64,000 nt of DNA from Oxytricha trifallax (GCA_000711775.1 ARYC01001165.1:37656-101655); one strand, 5' to 3'; positions 34,681 to 48,383 are shown, counted from the stretch's first letter. The notes: generated by a model from the letters alone, not told the origin. A program made the numbers and translations.

Positions 34681-35914
34681 TTATTTATATATATATATAT
34701 ATTACCATAAATTGTATGTGCATATAATTATAAATATATCTTACATATTTATAAGGGAGGTGAGTTTTCTTTAATAACTATGAAAATGGTTACAATGTCA
34801 AATTGTTAAATAATATTTATTGTTAAATTTTGAATAAATTATTTATACCCTTTAATTTTGAAAATTTTACAATTTATTCAGTATATTGAGAGATATAGTA
34901 TAAAGTAAATTAAATTTATTATCTTAAACCAGGTTAAGTCATCAATATTTTTAATTTATTAAATTCCAGAAATCAATAATTTTATTTTTTAAAAAATAAA
35001 GCATTTTAAGAATTAAAAAATATATGTAATAAAATTTTTCATTGTGTAAGAACTAGATATTAATGATTTATTTTAAATTTTAAATAAATTCATGAATATT
35101 TAGATCATATATTTTCGGATAAATTTGAATAATAATGCAATTCTAAAATAAAGACAGTTAACTTTCAAAAATTACTCATGATAAATAAAATCGATTGCTG
35201 GTGTTTTAAAATTTATTTAGGTTTAACTACTGGAACTGTAACTAATATCATTTTAACTTTCAATGTAGGCAGTCTATATAAATTTTTTATCAATCTCCCA
35301 AATACAATTTTCCAATATAATTTAATTTTTTAAATTTGTTGATAAATTTCTATAGATATTCAACTGTATTTTATTCAAAGCAAAATAACATATTTGTAAT
35401 GAAGAGAGAATATGAATTAATTTCTAAAAAAATTAACAAAAGGCATTTAATAATTTCTAATTTTTATATCTATTTCATAATCAATGTAATCCCCAATAAA
35501 TTATATTACTTAAAAACATACATTTTTTTAATTTTATTTATAAACAATAGTTACTTACTTATATTTAGGAGGAGTAAGGTTTTAATTGTTATTCATTTCT
35601 TCATCATCGTTCATTTAATTAAAAATTTTATCCTTCCTAATTAAGTACTTTAATTTTTAAATTATTCAATTATAATAGTAATGTAAAATAAGACTATAAT
35701 TTAATTAATTATCATTAATCTCCTTATACTTTATTTAAATTAAGTGTTTAGTTAAAGTCTAGATTAAAAGTATATTATTACAGATTATAAAATCACTATC
35801 ATCTTTAATTATAAAATACTACTTGTTATTTAAATATGCTACTATGCATCTTAACTCTAACTTGGTACTAAAGTTAAAAAAATTTACAAATTAGAGAAAT
35901 TAGAAATATGCATA
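34681..35914. other. AT-rich spacer between A2 and B2
   Basis: No supportable gene. A plus-strand frame at 35336-35644 is AT-rich and low-complexity and has no paralogue. Confidence 0.4.
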
Positions 35915-38900
35915 AATCAAAAACTTATATCCTATTGGATCATAGATAAATTTGGAGTAGTCCACATAGATTGCTGTTTTCCCATTTATTGTAAATTTAA
36001 AAAAATAAAATAAATGGAGAATAAATAAATATTAAATTGTAAACTTGTTAACTGTTACTCGATTTCATCTAACTTTCGGTCCATATTATCCTGTCGTTAT
36101 TGTATAATAACTTATTCGAATTAAAGTTACAATTAATTTTACTAATTATATGACTGTGTTTTAAGAATGTATTTCTTGAAGTGATTTTCGTTATTGCAAC
36201 AAAGAAGAATTTATAATTTCAAATACAGAGTAAGTTTCAAATACATTCATAGCTATATGGCCCATATCAGCATTAAATTGTACCAAGCTCATCATTGAAG
36301 GATCCCCATAGTACTCTAACTACTAGTCATTTAGAAACAACTCATTTTGAGATTTATTGAAAAGTACTTCCATTTATTCTAGAGTGAGACCTCCCTCCTC
36401 CGCACCTAAAGAGGCTTATTTCGAAGGCTATCTATTAATAGGGGAGTTTATACTTTTTGGCACACCAGCCACTATATCTTAAGATTTCATTCTTAAATAC
36501 TCTATAGTGAAGTTATGAGAGAATTTTCGCTTGATTTCTTCAACAACCACAGATCTTATGTTTGATACATCTAAATTTTAATCATAATTATACCCCATCT
36601 AGTTTGTATTTTAAGAAATTTGCTGCCTGCTGATATTATCTAGAGGTGTTTCGTTTTCTATAAAACTCATATTTGGATAACTTTTTTAATTCCCCAAAAT
36701 TTCTTCATCCAATAATTGATAGCTTTGATCTATGAATCCTTCATCTTTATCGATAATTGAAACTTATTATTCCAAATCATGTTCATTTAAGGACATGTCA
36801 AAATTTAGAAAAGTATAAATATAACAACTCAATTTATGTAGCCGTTTGGTATTTCATTATTTGTTAATTATTTATTGTTTTGTGAGGTCACTGCATCTGT
36901 AAAAGATTACCTTGATTATAAGCCTCCTGTTGAAGGCATACCCCTTGGTGAAATATTTTATGACTAGGCGTATATTTAGAGTCTTGAGGGGTCAAGGACA
37001 TTCTAGTTTTGAGTTTAGGAACGAAGTTAGCTATATGTTTATATTTAGTTCTGATTGCCTTTATTTCGCAAGTTTTATTGAACTACAAAAGATACAGCTT
37101 CTGATAAACTCTTATTAGGTAATTAAACTAAATAATAAAAATATTGCAAGTTTATTGATTGCGAAGGACTTCTCTGCATTTGAGAAACATTAAAATAATA
37201 TTGACTCAAATAATTTAATAGGAACTTGAATGATTAATTATTAAAATTGTTTAATTTCATATTTTGAGAAATCATTGTTAGATTTTAATTATATATTATG
37301 GGTATTTTTGGTTGATGATTTATGAGTTATATTCAAAAATAAATATTCAACAATTCACTGTTTAATACTAAAATCAAACCATCAATTTTAGTCGTGACGT
37401 AGACGTATCTGAAGTGAGTTGACGTGGCAATCAATGACGTGGCAAGTCGTGAACTAATAAAACTCCAAAAAACCACCTCGCCCCCCATTCCACTTCACCC
37501 TGTACCGAGATGCATACGTGATAAGAGCCTAGCAAACTAGGAGTATCCCCCGCAGAGTTCGCAGAGATCTGCTTCCTGTAGACAATTAAAGGGGAGTCTG
37601 GAGCAAACTCTTACCAGGTTCCACCGCTGCTGAGATAGTAGTCTCTGTCCTTTCGCTGTGGTAGCCTCATTAACCCGACCTGGTGTGAGAGGAAAATCAT
37701 TATCGTTGGCTTCTATGGTTCTCATCGTCTCACTTTTGAAGGTTGAGCACCACCTTCATCCTGCTCCCTATTACCTAGGAAGCTGAACTCACGCCAGGTA
37801 GCTCATCTAATGCAGGGAAATCCTTAGCGTGCAGTCAACTCGAGGAGTTTAGGATCTGACAGATTGAACCCCGCCGACTGGCCCCTAATGCGGTGAACCC
37901 AGCAACCCCCTGCCTACCCTCAGCAGGCCTTAGTGTAGTAGAAAGCTATATTCGAAAGTCTCCAGCCTTGGGTCCTTGTGGGTCACCCTATCCTTATAAC
38001 TTTCTAATTTAATAATGTATTTCTGGTTTTAATAATAAATTATTAATTTACATATTATTTTAGATTTACTATATAAATTTAAGATCTTATTAAAGCACCT
38101 CTTCTTGAAGTATCTAACTATATGGAATATTAATTACTATTAAGGGATAAATATCTTGGAATATTAAATTTTTGTTTTAAGATATATTAAATGAACAAGT
38201 TTTCAATTTCTCTAGATTAAAAGAAAATAATTAAATACAAAAGTAAGTCTGAGAAAATAGAGTATTATAATAAAAAGCATAGTTAATTACTATTTTTTTT
38301 GGTTTTATTCCTGAAGGTGTTTAAGCTCTATAAAAATTGCTCATCATTGTTCGACTAGGTTGAATTTGCTCTCTACTTTACTAATTTAGTATTAAAAATA
38401 ATTATATAATAATTTCCAGAATTTAACTCAAGCTTGCTAACTTTTACTTAAGGCTATTATAAAAAATAAGATATATAATCTAGTTGTTGCTATAAAGCCT
38501 CTAAAGAGAGAATGGAGATATATACCTCATATACTGACTACTTTAGCTTCCAATTTAAATTAAAAAAATATTAATAATTTAAGAATGGGCAGGTGATTAA
38601 ATCTATGACATTATTTTGTGTGAAGGTCTCTCTGCAACTATTCTCACAGAACCTGTTCTTCTTTTTTGTTGAGGATTAAATAAAGAGGAATATAAAATGA
38701 TTAGATATATAAATTGTAATGGTTTCTTTTTCTAACTTGTATTTAGTTTTAAGTAGATGCATTTGTATTCCAAATAGTCATATGACTTTTTATTTAGTTA
38801 TTTCTGAGATTGTCTAATGCATTTTATATTAAATAATTAGACAAATTTTGCCCGTTTATTTAGAGAGGAGGATGCAGGGTTTCGTTTTTAAATTAAAAAT

Positions 38901-39150
38901 TTAATAGTTGTATTGATTTTATCTAAAAATATTCTATGTAATTTCTTTATTTTCTTAACTGTTTGTACCTGACTCCTCTTATAAAGGACTATTTTCATAC
39001 TTGATGTTCATGCCTCCAGAATAAAAATATTGATTAAAAATTATTGTTGAAGTCATTTTGGTTTATTTAGAAATCTGTGAAATCTTTGATATTAAAGACT
39101 TTATTCTAATTGAAATCAAATAATTATTTGTCAGTCTTCTTTAAACTTGT
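35915..39150 (-). CDS. Gene B2, N/Q-rich protein of unknown function
   Basis: Paralogue of B1 and B3. From N to C on the minus strand: NKVFNIKDFTDF (about 39075-39130), MNIKYENSPLQEESG, GSQSSQYMRYISPFSLQRL (about 38470-38560), SEAVSFVVQQNLRNK with SPRGMPSTGGLQSRQSFTDA (36885-37110), NFDMSLNEHDLEQQVSII to MSFIENETPLDNIS (36600-36810), NIRSVVVEEIKRKFS with GVPKSINSP (36430-36600), and the conserved end EYYGDPSMMSLVQFNADM-HIAMNVFETYSVF (36200-36350). A terminal exon with RQDNMDRKLDEIEQQ (36040-36125) matches B3. The GC-rich island at 37385-38005 splits the locus. Borders are approximate. Confidence 0.6.
37385..38005. other. GC-rich island inside gene B2
   Basis: About 620 bp with base composition near 50% GC, sharply different from all surrounding DNA. 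The left edge has a repeated TGACGTGGCAA motif. The longest minus-strand frame (about 85 codons, including 37537-37725) runs from a TGA to a TGA and contains CELCGGYS; it resembles no family I recognise. It could be a retroposon fragment, a recently inserted foreign sequence, or a structured non-coding RNA gene. Confidence 0.5.
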
Positions 39151-40591
39151 ATATTACCCAGCATATTATAATAATATTAAAATTAAACTGGCAAATTAAG
39201 CTAATAAGACATATTATGCATAAAACATAAATAAAAAAGTTGAAATTGAATTATTTATTAAATCATTATAGATTCAATAGTCTCCTTAAATTTAATTCTA
39301 TTTTTGTAAAATTTGATCAGTTCAATTATCCGAAATAACTCAATTTTAAGCAATTTCTTTCAGCTAAATAATCAGCAAAACTAAATTGTGAAAAAAATTA
39401 ATTTTATAAACAAAATATTAATGACAAGGTAAAAATAAAAAAAATGGCTTTTATAATAATCTTCGTTTCGAATTTTAATAAATTAAATAATTATTATTTT
39501 ATTACAAAAACCATATTAGTTTTATTTTAGCGTTAGTACTTTTAACTTTTGAATCGTTAATGTAAATTGTTTGTTTTGACTTTTAGAACCCCAAATATTT
39601 TTTAATAAAAACTTCCTTCGATTTAGAATAAAATATAAATTGATTTTATTTTTATTTTTTCTAAACATGATTAAACAATTGAAATAATTCAATGATTTAG
39701 AAAGAAAACAAACAAAACTACATATTTAAAATAATAATCCACATTTTGAATATTAATTCATCCAATTAACTTGAAAACAGTATTTTTAATTAATCTAAGA
39801 ATTTTTAAATTAACTAATTTGTAAAAATTAAAAATATAATTATATAAATTAAAATCTGTAGATATTAATAATGTATTAGTATAAATACTTTATTATTAAT
39901 TATAAGTATTTTTATTTTATAATGGAATTAATTCTAAGTATATTTTAAAAGTTCAAACATTAATAATTATAAAATGTAAACTTTTTGGTTTTAGAAGCTT
40001 TATAGAACTATCAATACACAACTTATATAAAAGATTACACATCTATTTTTTTGAATTCCAGTCCAGAGATACATTGATCACCAAGCATATGAAAATATAC
40101 TCACCAATAGGAATTTGATAAAAGAATAATTTTTGCTAATTAATACTATGAGAAAATATGTCTATCCTTTCACAAAAAAGATATTAAACTAAATAAGTTT
40201 CATAAATAAACTATTACATGTTTCAATCTTAGTTATTTTACTGAAAATTAATTAAGTTTTAGTTCATCTCTACAATTAGAATTGTGTTTATACAAAATTA
40301 TGTTTTAATTGAATTTTAAATTAACCAATATAAATTAAATAAACTTTGAAAATAATTTTAGGTTATTCTTTGAATTTTATTTTTAGTTAATTACTTTTGA
40401 TGAGTATAAACCTAAAACCCTATATTTGTTTACTTTTTAATAAATGGAAAAAATACTATACCGAATATTTACATTTTATAAATGATTTTATAACATCTAA
40501 ACAGATTTATTTAGAGTAAAAATTAAAAGCAAATTTACCTTTACTCTCCATACTATTACAAGTTTACGTAAAAAGACATGTTAATTTTTAT
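39151..40591. other. AT-rich stretch, no gene seen
   Basis: No coding block, transposon end or RNA gene found between B2 and the palindrome at 40592. Confidence 0.4.
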
Positions 40592-41079
40592 ATTATTGTT
40601 AAAATATAATTGATTTGGAAAATTTGAATAATAAATATTTAAATCAATTTTACAGTATGTGTAACAGCCATGTATTAGCGCAGCTTTTAAAAATACATTA
40701 TAAGAGTGTGATTATTAAACTGCAACATTAATTTAAAAATGTACAGTCTAGGGCCAGGAGAATGTACAATATGTTAACCGTACAATTTAATTGAATTATT
40801 ATTAATTATTTTAATATTAAAAATAATTGAAATGTACACTGTAAATTTCTATGATATTTATTTTAATATAAAAACGGTTTACAAATTGTACATTCTCCTG
40901 GCCCTATACTGTACATTTTTAAATTAATGTGGCAGTTAAATAATCACACTCTAATTTGATATTTTTAAAACCTGATTAGTATTAAAAGCTGCGCTAATAC
41001 ATGGCTGCTACGCCTACTGTTAAATGATTTAAATATTTATTTTTAAAATTTTCCAAATCAATTATATTTTAACAATAAT
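40592..41079. repeat. Palindromic element, hairpin family H3
   Basis: About 488 bp. Terminal arms ATTATTGTTAAAATATAATT and complement. Inner arms include GCCATGTATTAGCGCAGC and AATGTACA with GGGCCAGGAGAATGTAC. The loop is about 70 bp. No relative elsewhere in the window and no ORF. Confidence 0.85.
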
Positions 41080-41689
41080 TGAATAAGAGTTTAGTTTTTA
41101 AAATGAGCGAATTAAAATAAAATAATTCTACGAGTTAAAGTTAGATTATTTATTAAATTTCTTCTATTTTTTTATACTTTTAATGATTCCAATATAATTA
41201 GAATGATTTTTATAAGCCTGAATACTGTATGCAAATCTAAAATACAAATGAAAAAATAATAGTTGCTTTAATAAACTTTTACAAAATCCTCAAATTGCCC
41301 GACGATTTAACTTTTTTACATAACCTATTAGTCGATGTAATCAATAAAGGAGAGTTCTGTTTTTTAAGATAACTTGTTTTATTTAAAATGATTTATAAAT
41401 GACTAAAAAATGCCAAAAACATAATAGTTTTCATTATTTGAACACCAAGAAATATAGCAAATATTTAATGATTAATCAAACTAAATTTATCAAAAATTTC
41501 TATAATCATATTTAAAAGTTTCTTAATCCTACGAAATTTTCTATTTCTTTTTGTTTGCTATTAATGAAATCTATAAGACAATTATGCTAGATTAATAGAG
41601 AGAAATAGTGCAAGATAAAGTTTATTTAAAGAGAAAATTTATTCATTATTAACTAAATCATTAACAGAAACACCAATATGCTACTTTAA

Positions 41690-42185
41690 GAATTAAAATG
41701 TTTTGAGTCTAATTTGAGTTCTTCTTAGTTATCATCACTTTCTTCATCTTCATTTTTATCTGTGATTTTGCTTAGGTCGATATAAATATTAATATAATTT
41801 AAATAGCAGTTTCTGTGATAAATGTGTTCAATTTATCTGATTCTTTTGGTTTTGCAAAAGTAGGATTATCAAATGTTTCAATTATTTTTTAAGGAGTCAT
41901 TTCTACTTAAACCATGTTTTTAATAGATACTTTTTATTAATCATAAATTGCCTATTTTTTGCTAAAACTTTAGGCTGCAATTTTAATACAATAATAGGAT
42001 ATTAATGCTCATATATATTTTTAATAATATTTATTTGTATCAGAAAAGTTTTACACTTTTGCATCTTCAGATTGTTCACTTGTGATTGATGAAAAACTAG
42101 AAATTTAAGATTATTTGGCCTTGAATGATTTTCCACCATGTTTTTTTGAAGATTTTGCACTTTAAGCAAACAATGTACATTATAA
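41690..42185 (-). CDS. Channel A3, extreme C-terminus
   Basis: Minus-strand reading with SSKKHGGKSFKAKQSQISS, then YIQALISYYCIKIAAQSF, VEMTPQKIIETFDNPTF and an acidic end KNEDEESDDNQEELKLD. A2 has KVFLAKYCLYTAQLYYVNKQ and an equally acidic end SDSEEQEL, and A4 has YLQTLAMMKAAYILKINK, which supports a shared C-terminal segment. The exact stop is not determined. Confidence 0.5.
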
Positions 42186-43309
42186 ATAAATAAAGCGATT
42201 ACTTAAATTAATTTTTATAAATGATTCTTAGTATTTCTTCTAATTTGAAAATAATTAAACCTTCAAAAACTAAAAATAGAATGTTTTAGATTAATTTATT
42301 TAAATTATATTTTATATTTACAATCATGAAAAAGTAGATTTTAATATATAACTTATATTAATAGTTGAAATCATTCAAAAATATTAATTTGCAGAACATA
42401 TTGTTTGATCCATACTCTGATTGTAATTATTTTTTTATTATTCCTATTGTGAGATTTTATTTTTGTTAAATTTTAATTATCTTTATTTCTAAAAGAATCT
42501 TAAAAACCAGTATTTTTTTAAGCAGTAAAAAAAACATTGACACTCAATAATTAGAAAGATATTAAAGGTTTTAATGGTGATAAATGATAGTGCCCAAGTC
42601 TTTTAATTTTTCCAGAATGTCTTCTTTTTATTTTTTTCTCGTTATTAAATTTTAGACTATTTTATGGAGCTGACATTGGCGATCTTGAAAATATATCTTT
42701 ATTTTATGGAGAAAGCATATTCAGATAATAAAATAATAAAAATATAAGTAAATTAATATATTCTTCAATTATATGTATGCTAAAATTTTTAATTAATTTA
42801 AGATTATATTACAATTTTTAAAGAAAATGTTAAAAATTTGTTTATTTTCTTTAATTATAAATAAAAAAATAACTTTGTTACATATTTTATAAATTATAAA
42901 AGTAATTTCTCTTAATATTTTATTAATTCATACAATTTTAATAAATAAAAAGAAATTTTTATATTATTTTAAATTTATATTAAATTCTAATGATTGCTCT
43001 GATTTGATCATAAAAATAAAATTTATATTTAATCTAAACCTCTTGATTGAATATGACACATGCATGAAATAAATTTATATTTCGGTCTAAATATCAACCA
43101 TTAATTAATATACACTTCAAAAGTAAATTTTTTAAAATTAATTGTTTAAGACATGTTCCTTAATATATGTTATAATCACTTAAACATTGATACATAAAAT
43201 ATTTTTACTATCATTTTTTTCTCTTGAATTATTTATTGGGTTTTAAACGTTTGAGGGAATAAAGTCTTATAAGACTAGGCAGTTTTGAAATAAAAATTAA
43301 ATTTAAATT
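42186..43309. other. AT-rich stretch within the A3 locus
   Basis: Mostly non-coding. A short minus-strand stretch EDILEKLKDLGT near 42590-42640 might be another tail exon but is too short to call. Confidence 0.35.
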
Positions 43310-45115
43310 GAATCGAGCTTTTCCTCTCTATACTTTCCCGATGTATCTCGACGTCATTGAACGGTCCCTATTTTCTACTTCATCCTTAAACTTATAAATT
43401 ATTATGATCTAGTAACGGTGTAAATATACTTTATAAAATTTAGTTAAGTCTCTAAAAATCTGCAAATCTAAAATATCAAAATTTATTACTAAAAAAAACA
43501 AAGATTTTTAATTGTAATAACGTTCTTCATAATTTAATTTTACTCTTGATTTAACTAACCTTTATATTTGGGATCAATTTCTAGTTTCTAAAAAGTATGT
43601 AGAATTAACTTCTCTGCTAAAGTAGCTTTAGGTGTTCCAGTTTGATATTAACTATAGTTTTTAAGACCCCTTATACTATGCCTCTTAAAAGATCTCGATT
43701 AACGCCTGTCTTGCCTCGCATGATACTCTTAATTTTTGAATGAGATTAAGTTGTTATTATCTTGCTTTAATTTTTAATCTTTGGATTTTACTGAAGAATT
43801 GGCATCTAGCTGTTCAACTTCCACTTATCCTTTAAATCTGAATAAATAAAATAAGTTGATTAAAAAGATATTTTTCTTAAATTATGTGCAAGAAATTATT
43901 TCAAAAATAAATAACTTTCTTAAACTGAATTTTTATAAGATTAATTGCATAGTTACTTTTAAAATAACTAGTCTTGCTTTTATTATAGATTATTACATCA
44001 AATTAATATTAATTAATTAAAATTTCAAATAAAAAATCTGTCTCTCAAGCTCATTTGAACTTATTTATTAATTAAGTTTTTATGCATTCCTTGTTTGATT
44101 ATCTGTAATTTCTCTATTCCGTGTTTTGAGCTTGCTTGATTAATGCTGAGAGACTAATTAGATTTGTGTTTAAAATTTATATTTAACTATATGTTTAATA
44201 TTGATTTGCTAGAAAATGTATATTTAGAGTCTTTTTCGAAGTTACTATCAAATTAAAAATAAATTATATATCTCTTAAAGGGAGCTTTATTTCTTCATCT
44301 TCTTAATTTTGAATTTTAAGTTCCTCCTCTTTTTTCCTTATCTCGTCCATCTTAGAAATAAAAGATAAGTCTGCTTGTTATCTACTGTAGTATGTTTAAG
44401 AAAGTTAAGAAGGTATACTTTGATTCTAAAAATTATAAAATTAAAAATTTTCATTGTAATTTTAGACTACCCATTGCTTGACCTCCCTTACTTTGATTTA
44501 TACTCTGAGCTAATCCAAATGTATGGCCATTAGATTAATTTACTTGAGATTAATTGAAACTTCCAATTGCTTTATTTGGTCCTTTAAAAGTTATGCCTAC
44601 TGAACTATTATTATTTTGAAATGCATTTAATGAACTGTTTGAATCTTGTTTCTTTTGTACTTCAGTATTATGTTAACCTGGACTTTACATGTTTCTAGAG
44701 TTAACTCCTGAAGTGAAGTTTTAAAATTCACCATTATTCCCAGAAAAATGACTGGTATTGTTATTTTGATGATAGTTAAAGTTCTTATGAGTTGACGTGG
44801 GTGTAGCATCATTTGAACTCTTGCCTATTTCTGCAACATTTATGAATGGTAGTAAAATTATCATTAAAACTTAAAATTAATAAAATTGACTTCCTAGATT
44901 TCATAGAGGACTTGTTAGTTGGGGTTTTATGCCCTGATATCTTTTAATCATTTTTGAAAGCCTTTTTCCTCATCATCTTTATATATTGCTATTTCTTTTC
45001 AAACATATCTTCACTATCAGGCTATTTTTACTTTTTACTTAAGGTTGTAAGAATCTTTTTCTTAAAGTTTCCAAACAAACCCTAATCATCTTTTTCCTCT
45101 TCCATCTCGGACAGA
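43310..45115 (-). CDS. Channel A3, Q/N/S-rich cytosolic tail
   Basis: Several minus-strand blocks. GLFGNFKKKILTTLSKK and MMRKKAFKNDQKISGHK (about 44900-45110), an N-rich run including HFSGNNGEFQNFTSG and GGQAMGSLK (about 44460-44850), ADLSFISKMDEIRKKEEEL (about 44270-44440), RQDRRQSRSFKRHS with ATLAEKLILHTFQKLEID (43570-43850) and KDEVENRDRSMTSRY (43310-43410). Intervening AT-rich gaps of 50-150 bp are introns or IESs. The order of motifs agrees with A2 and A4. Confidence 0.65.
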
Positions 45116-45289
45116 TTACTTTATTAATTAAATTTAATTAATTTTATAACAGTATTTATGATAAAATAAATTAATACTAGCCTTTTCAGATTGTTCATTA
45201 ATTGATCTTAGAGATTGCAATAAAACTGACTTTCTTCTTTATTTCTTTTGCTATTTTATCTTCTTATTGGCTACCTAGATTATAAAATA

Positions 45290-46545
45290 TAATGCAAAAG
45301 ATAAGTCTCAAATGATGGTTTCTTTTTCTTCGTGCATTGAATATCATAGCCATAAAAATAGATAAATGAAATAAAGTTCTTTTCTTGATTGTGAAATAAT
45401 TTTTCAAACATCTGGTCAACTCTAAGGACCATGAGTTTTAAATGAGTCATAGCAATTGCTTTTCCATCTCTTGGTAACTAAATTAATAAAAAAACGTGAA
45501 ATATTACATTCAAAAGAGTATCAGAATCTCCAAATAATGCCCCTGTGGAATATTTAATATATGGATATCCTCTTTCAGTGTACAGCTTTATTGTACCAGA
45601 CAGAATGAAGAAAACTAAAATAAATTTGTTAAGATTATAAGGGTTACTAAACTTTTTTAACTAACTTGCAATTTAAAATTATCAAAATTTATTAAAATTT
45701 ATCTTCTGCATGATCTCCTCTGAAATATAAAGTATCTCCTCTTTCAAGTTTGATGGCTCTAAGTAATGGTAAAATTTTCCATAAAAAATCTGCATCATCC
45801 ATTTCTTTGAAAAATTCGATTTTATCAATAACCTCTCCAAAGGTGTTAGAGAGTACTTCATCTCTTAAAGAAGGAGGCAATATTTTAATGAGCTAAGCTT
45901 CTTCTTCTTGATTATATATTGCTTCAAAATTATTCTCAATAAACTTCTTCATTTTTATAAGTAGATCAAAAGGTAAGTTAGCTCTTTTTGCAAGATCCTT
46001 CAGACTTTTAATTTTCATGGATATAGTAGCTTCAATTTGTATGTTTCCTGCAATAATTGAGGAGTAATTTCCAATGATAAAAGAATAAAATCCTACTCCA
46101 AAGATCATCCAAAATAAAGATATGAGCATTTCACTTGAGGTTCTAGCTGGCACATCGCCATATCCAACTGTGATGACAGTTTGAGTAGACCAATAGAATG
46201 ACATTAAATATTGCGAAGAAGGATCTTAATCTCTCATTTTCATTCTGTAAACCCATGTTTCTGGATCAAAATCGTCAAACTTTGCAGAGAGGAACCAGAA
46301 GCATGCAAAAATATGAGTTAATAATACTGAACCTGCCATTCCTTGAATCATTCTTAAAATAGCAGCATTCATTTTTAATCGTTTTACAATGCTATTAAAT
46401 ATCTTGCTATCTCTTAGAAACTTGATCTATTTCAAAATCTTTATTATTCTTAACATTCTGAAAAGCCGAGGTAGTCTGAGGAGTCTCAAAAGTTTCTAGT
46501 AATTTGATCCGTCATTTAGATTTAATTGTTGGAAAGGCAAACTAT
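45290..46545 (-). CDS. Channel A3, S4 to nucleotide-binding domain
   Basis: The best-preserved channel core. On the minus strand: S4 LLRLLRLPRLFRMLRIIK (about 46430-46510), S5 LLTHIFACFWFLSAKF, pore TVITVGYGDVPA near 46160, S6 FWMIFGVGFYSFIIGNYSS, C-linker EVLSNTFGEVIDKIEFF and LPLLRAIKLERGDTLYF ending HAEDK near 45693. After a short gap, ILSGTIKLYTERGYPYIKY, FGDSDTLLN, a 30-nt intron, LPRDGKAIAMTHLKLMVL, then DIQCTKKKK near 45310. GYGD marks K+ selectivity. The nucleotide-binding fold lacks the usual phosphate-binding arginine context, as in A2. Confidence 0.9.
45478..45507 (-). other. Spliceosomal intron in channel A3
   Basis: A 30-nt intron GTAATA...ATTTAG at the LLN/LPR codon border, homologous to those in A1 and A2. 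Confidence 0.85.
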
Positions 46546-47399
46546 ATTTTAACCTAAAAATAGGTCTTCAATTTATTATTTTTGTTATTCATTTAACATA
46601 TATAAAATGATGATACACAAATAATCAGTAATTTCTAAAAAAGAATTAAAAGTTTTAATAAAAATTCGGTCAAATTATAAGAAATTAATTGATAAATCCT
46701 TTATTCAACTCTTTGATTTTACACAAATGCCAGATTTTTTAAATTTTATAATTTTAAGTTTAAAAAAAAGATTGTTTTAGGTTAGTTAATAACTTGCTTA
46801 TTATCTGAATTTTTTTTAGATATTTAAAGGGCAATTATTTCCTAATTTTTATTGAAAATGATATGATATTTTTAGTTAAAATTGTAAAGATAATAATTAT
46901 GAATTACAATTTTACTGCAAGTGAGTGAAAATTAAATGCATTAATTTATTTATATAATGATTGATAAAGTCTATTTCTTTTCTACAATAAGAATATAATT
47001 AATTTTTATTTATTAGATATTACTATTATATCCTTTGTATATGATTTTTTCCTCTTTTTATTATATATTTATGCTAAAAATTAAAGTCTAATTTCTTGAA
47101 ATAAGTGTGAAGGTTAACTAATAAAATATGTCAATTAATTTAAATTTACGAAGTAAGATTCTATAAATGACTTATAGTTTGTTTTATTTTATTCAAGCTC
47201 AGATTTATTCTGAAACAAAATAAATAATACACAAATAAAATTAATTATATCTATATTAATGTTTTAGATTTCCTAGTTTAATGACAAATACATTTTAATT
47301 AATAAATAGGCCTAAAATTTTAGGCAATTATATTACTATCAGCAATGAATTAAATCAAAATATTGAATTTAATACCAGAAATAGTGATAAAAATATAGC
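46546..47399. other. AT-rich insert between S3 and S4 of A3
   Basis: About 850 bp without coding, at the position where A1 has a far shorter gap. It is probably an IES. No palindrome or terminal repeat was recognised. Confidence 0.45.
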
Positions 47400-47870
47400 A
47401 CTCTATAACTTACCATGCAGCAATATCAATGAAGAACCATGAGAAAACATATGACTTTACTATTCGTTCAGGTCTATGCTCTATAGATCCATCTATTTCT
47501 TCATATGCACTGATTAAAGTAATAAATACATCCACTCCAAAAAGTATATCAACCATATAATCCAGGGAATCTATTATTTTTTATATTTTAGGTCAAATAT
47601 AATTGTTTAATTTTATCTTCAAACATAGTTGTCTAATCAATAAAAGCAATGTAATAAGGTGTAAACAGTGCAGTATACAGAAGCATTATAATCAAAATGA
47701 TATTCCAGATTGCTCTAAATCTAGAATATGGCATAAGCACAAAATTTGGAATACGGCTTTCTCTCTCTATTTGTTTTATGCATTTCGATATTCCAAAGAG
47801 ATAAATGTTTCTTTAAAGATCACTAAAAAACCTTAAGATGTTTGCACCAGCTTTTGCCTTATTTTTATAG
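47400..47870 (-). CDS. Channel A3, pre-S1 to S3
   Basis: Minus strand. KAKAGANILRFFSDLQ and IYLFGISKCIKQI (47750-47870), S1 IIMLLYTALFTPYYIAFID (47630-47700), then after a short insert FITLISAYEEIDGSIEHRP and SYVFSWFFIDIAAW (47400-47550). Aligned with A1 and A2 throughout. Confidence 0.85.
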
Positions 47871-48383
47871 TAAATAAAACTTTAAGTAAAAATTTAACTT
47901 AAATTTTATAATTTTAATGCATTTAAATTAAATTTAAAACTATTTAAGGCATATTATTATTTTATTATTACAATTAGCTAAAAAAAGCATATTTTTGGTA
48001 AATATATTAAATAATCAACTTTATACATTACTTTAAATTATATTAATTTTATTATATTTTAGGTACTCTACTGCATTTAGCCTGTTTTGCGATAGAGTAC
48101 CCTAATTATATATTAATTTTTAAGTAAACTAGTTTTGAATGCTTAAGTAAATGTGTAATTAAGTTTAGAGAAAGTAATATATAAAATTAAAAATAATATA
48201 AATTATAATAATTAAGATTTATCTAATGAATAAACCTAGCGCCATTAAGTCTTGTTACTTGATATCGATGTATTTTATATTTATTTAAGAATTATATTAT
48301 TTTAAATTTTATATATTTACGATATTTTTTGAATAAAGTGAATTGTATTAAATAATAAAATAGTGAAATAAATAATTAAAAAA

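Noticed and set aside
35336-35644. 102-codon plus-strand frame
   Set aside because: Composed of Ile/Phe/Tyr/Lys/Asn as expected of random AT-rich DNA, without a paralogue in the other repeats of the array.
37385-38005. GC-rich island as an rRNA or tRNA fragment
   Set aside because: I could not match it to conserved rRNA helices; a B-box-like GGTTCAA occurs but no paired A box or cloverleaf.
38270-38700. Plus-strand spliced frame of about 140 codons
   Set aside because: The minus strand carries RYISPFSLQRL, which is conserved with gene B1; the plus frame has no paralogue.
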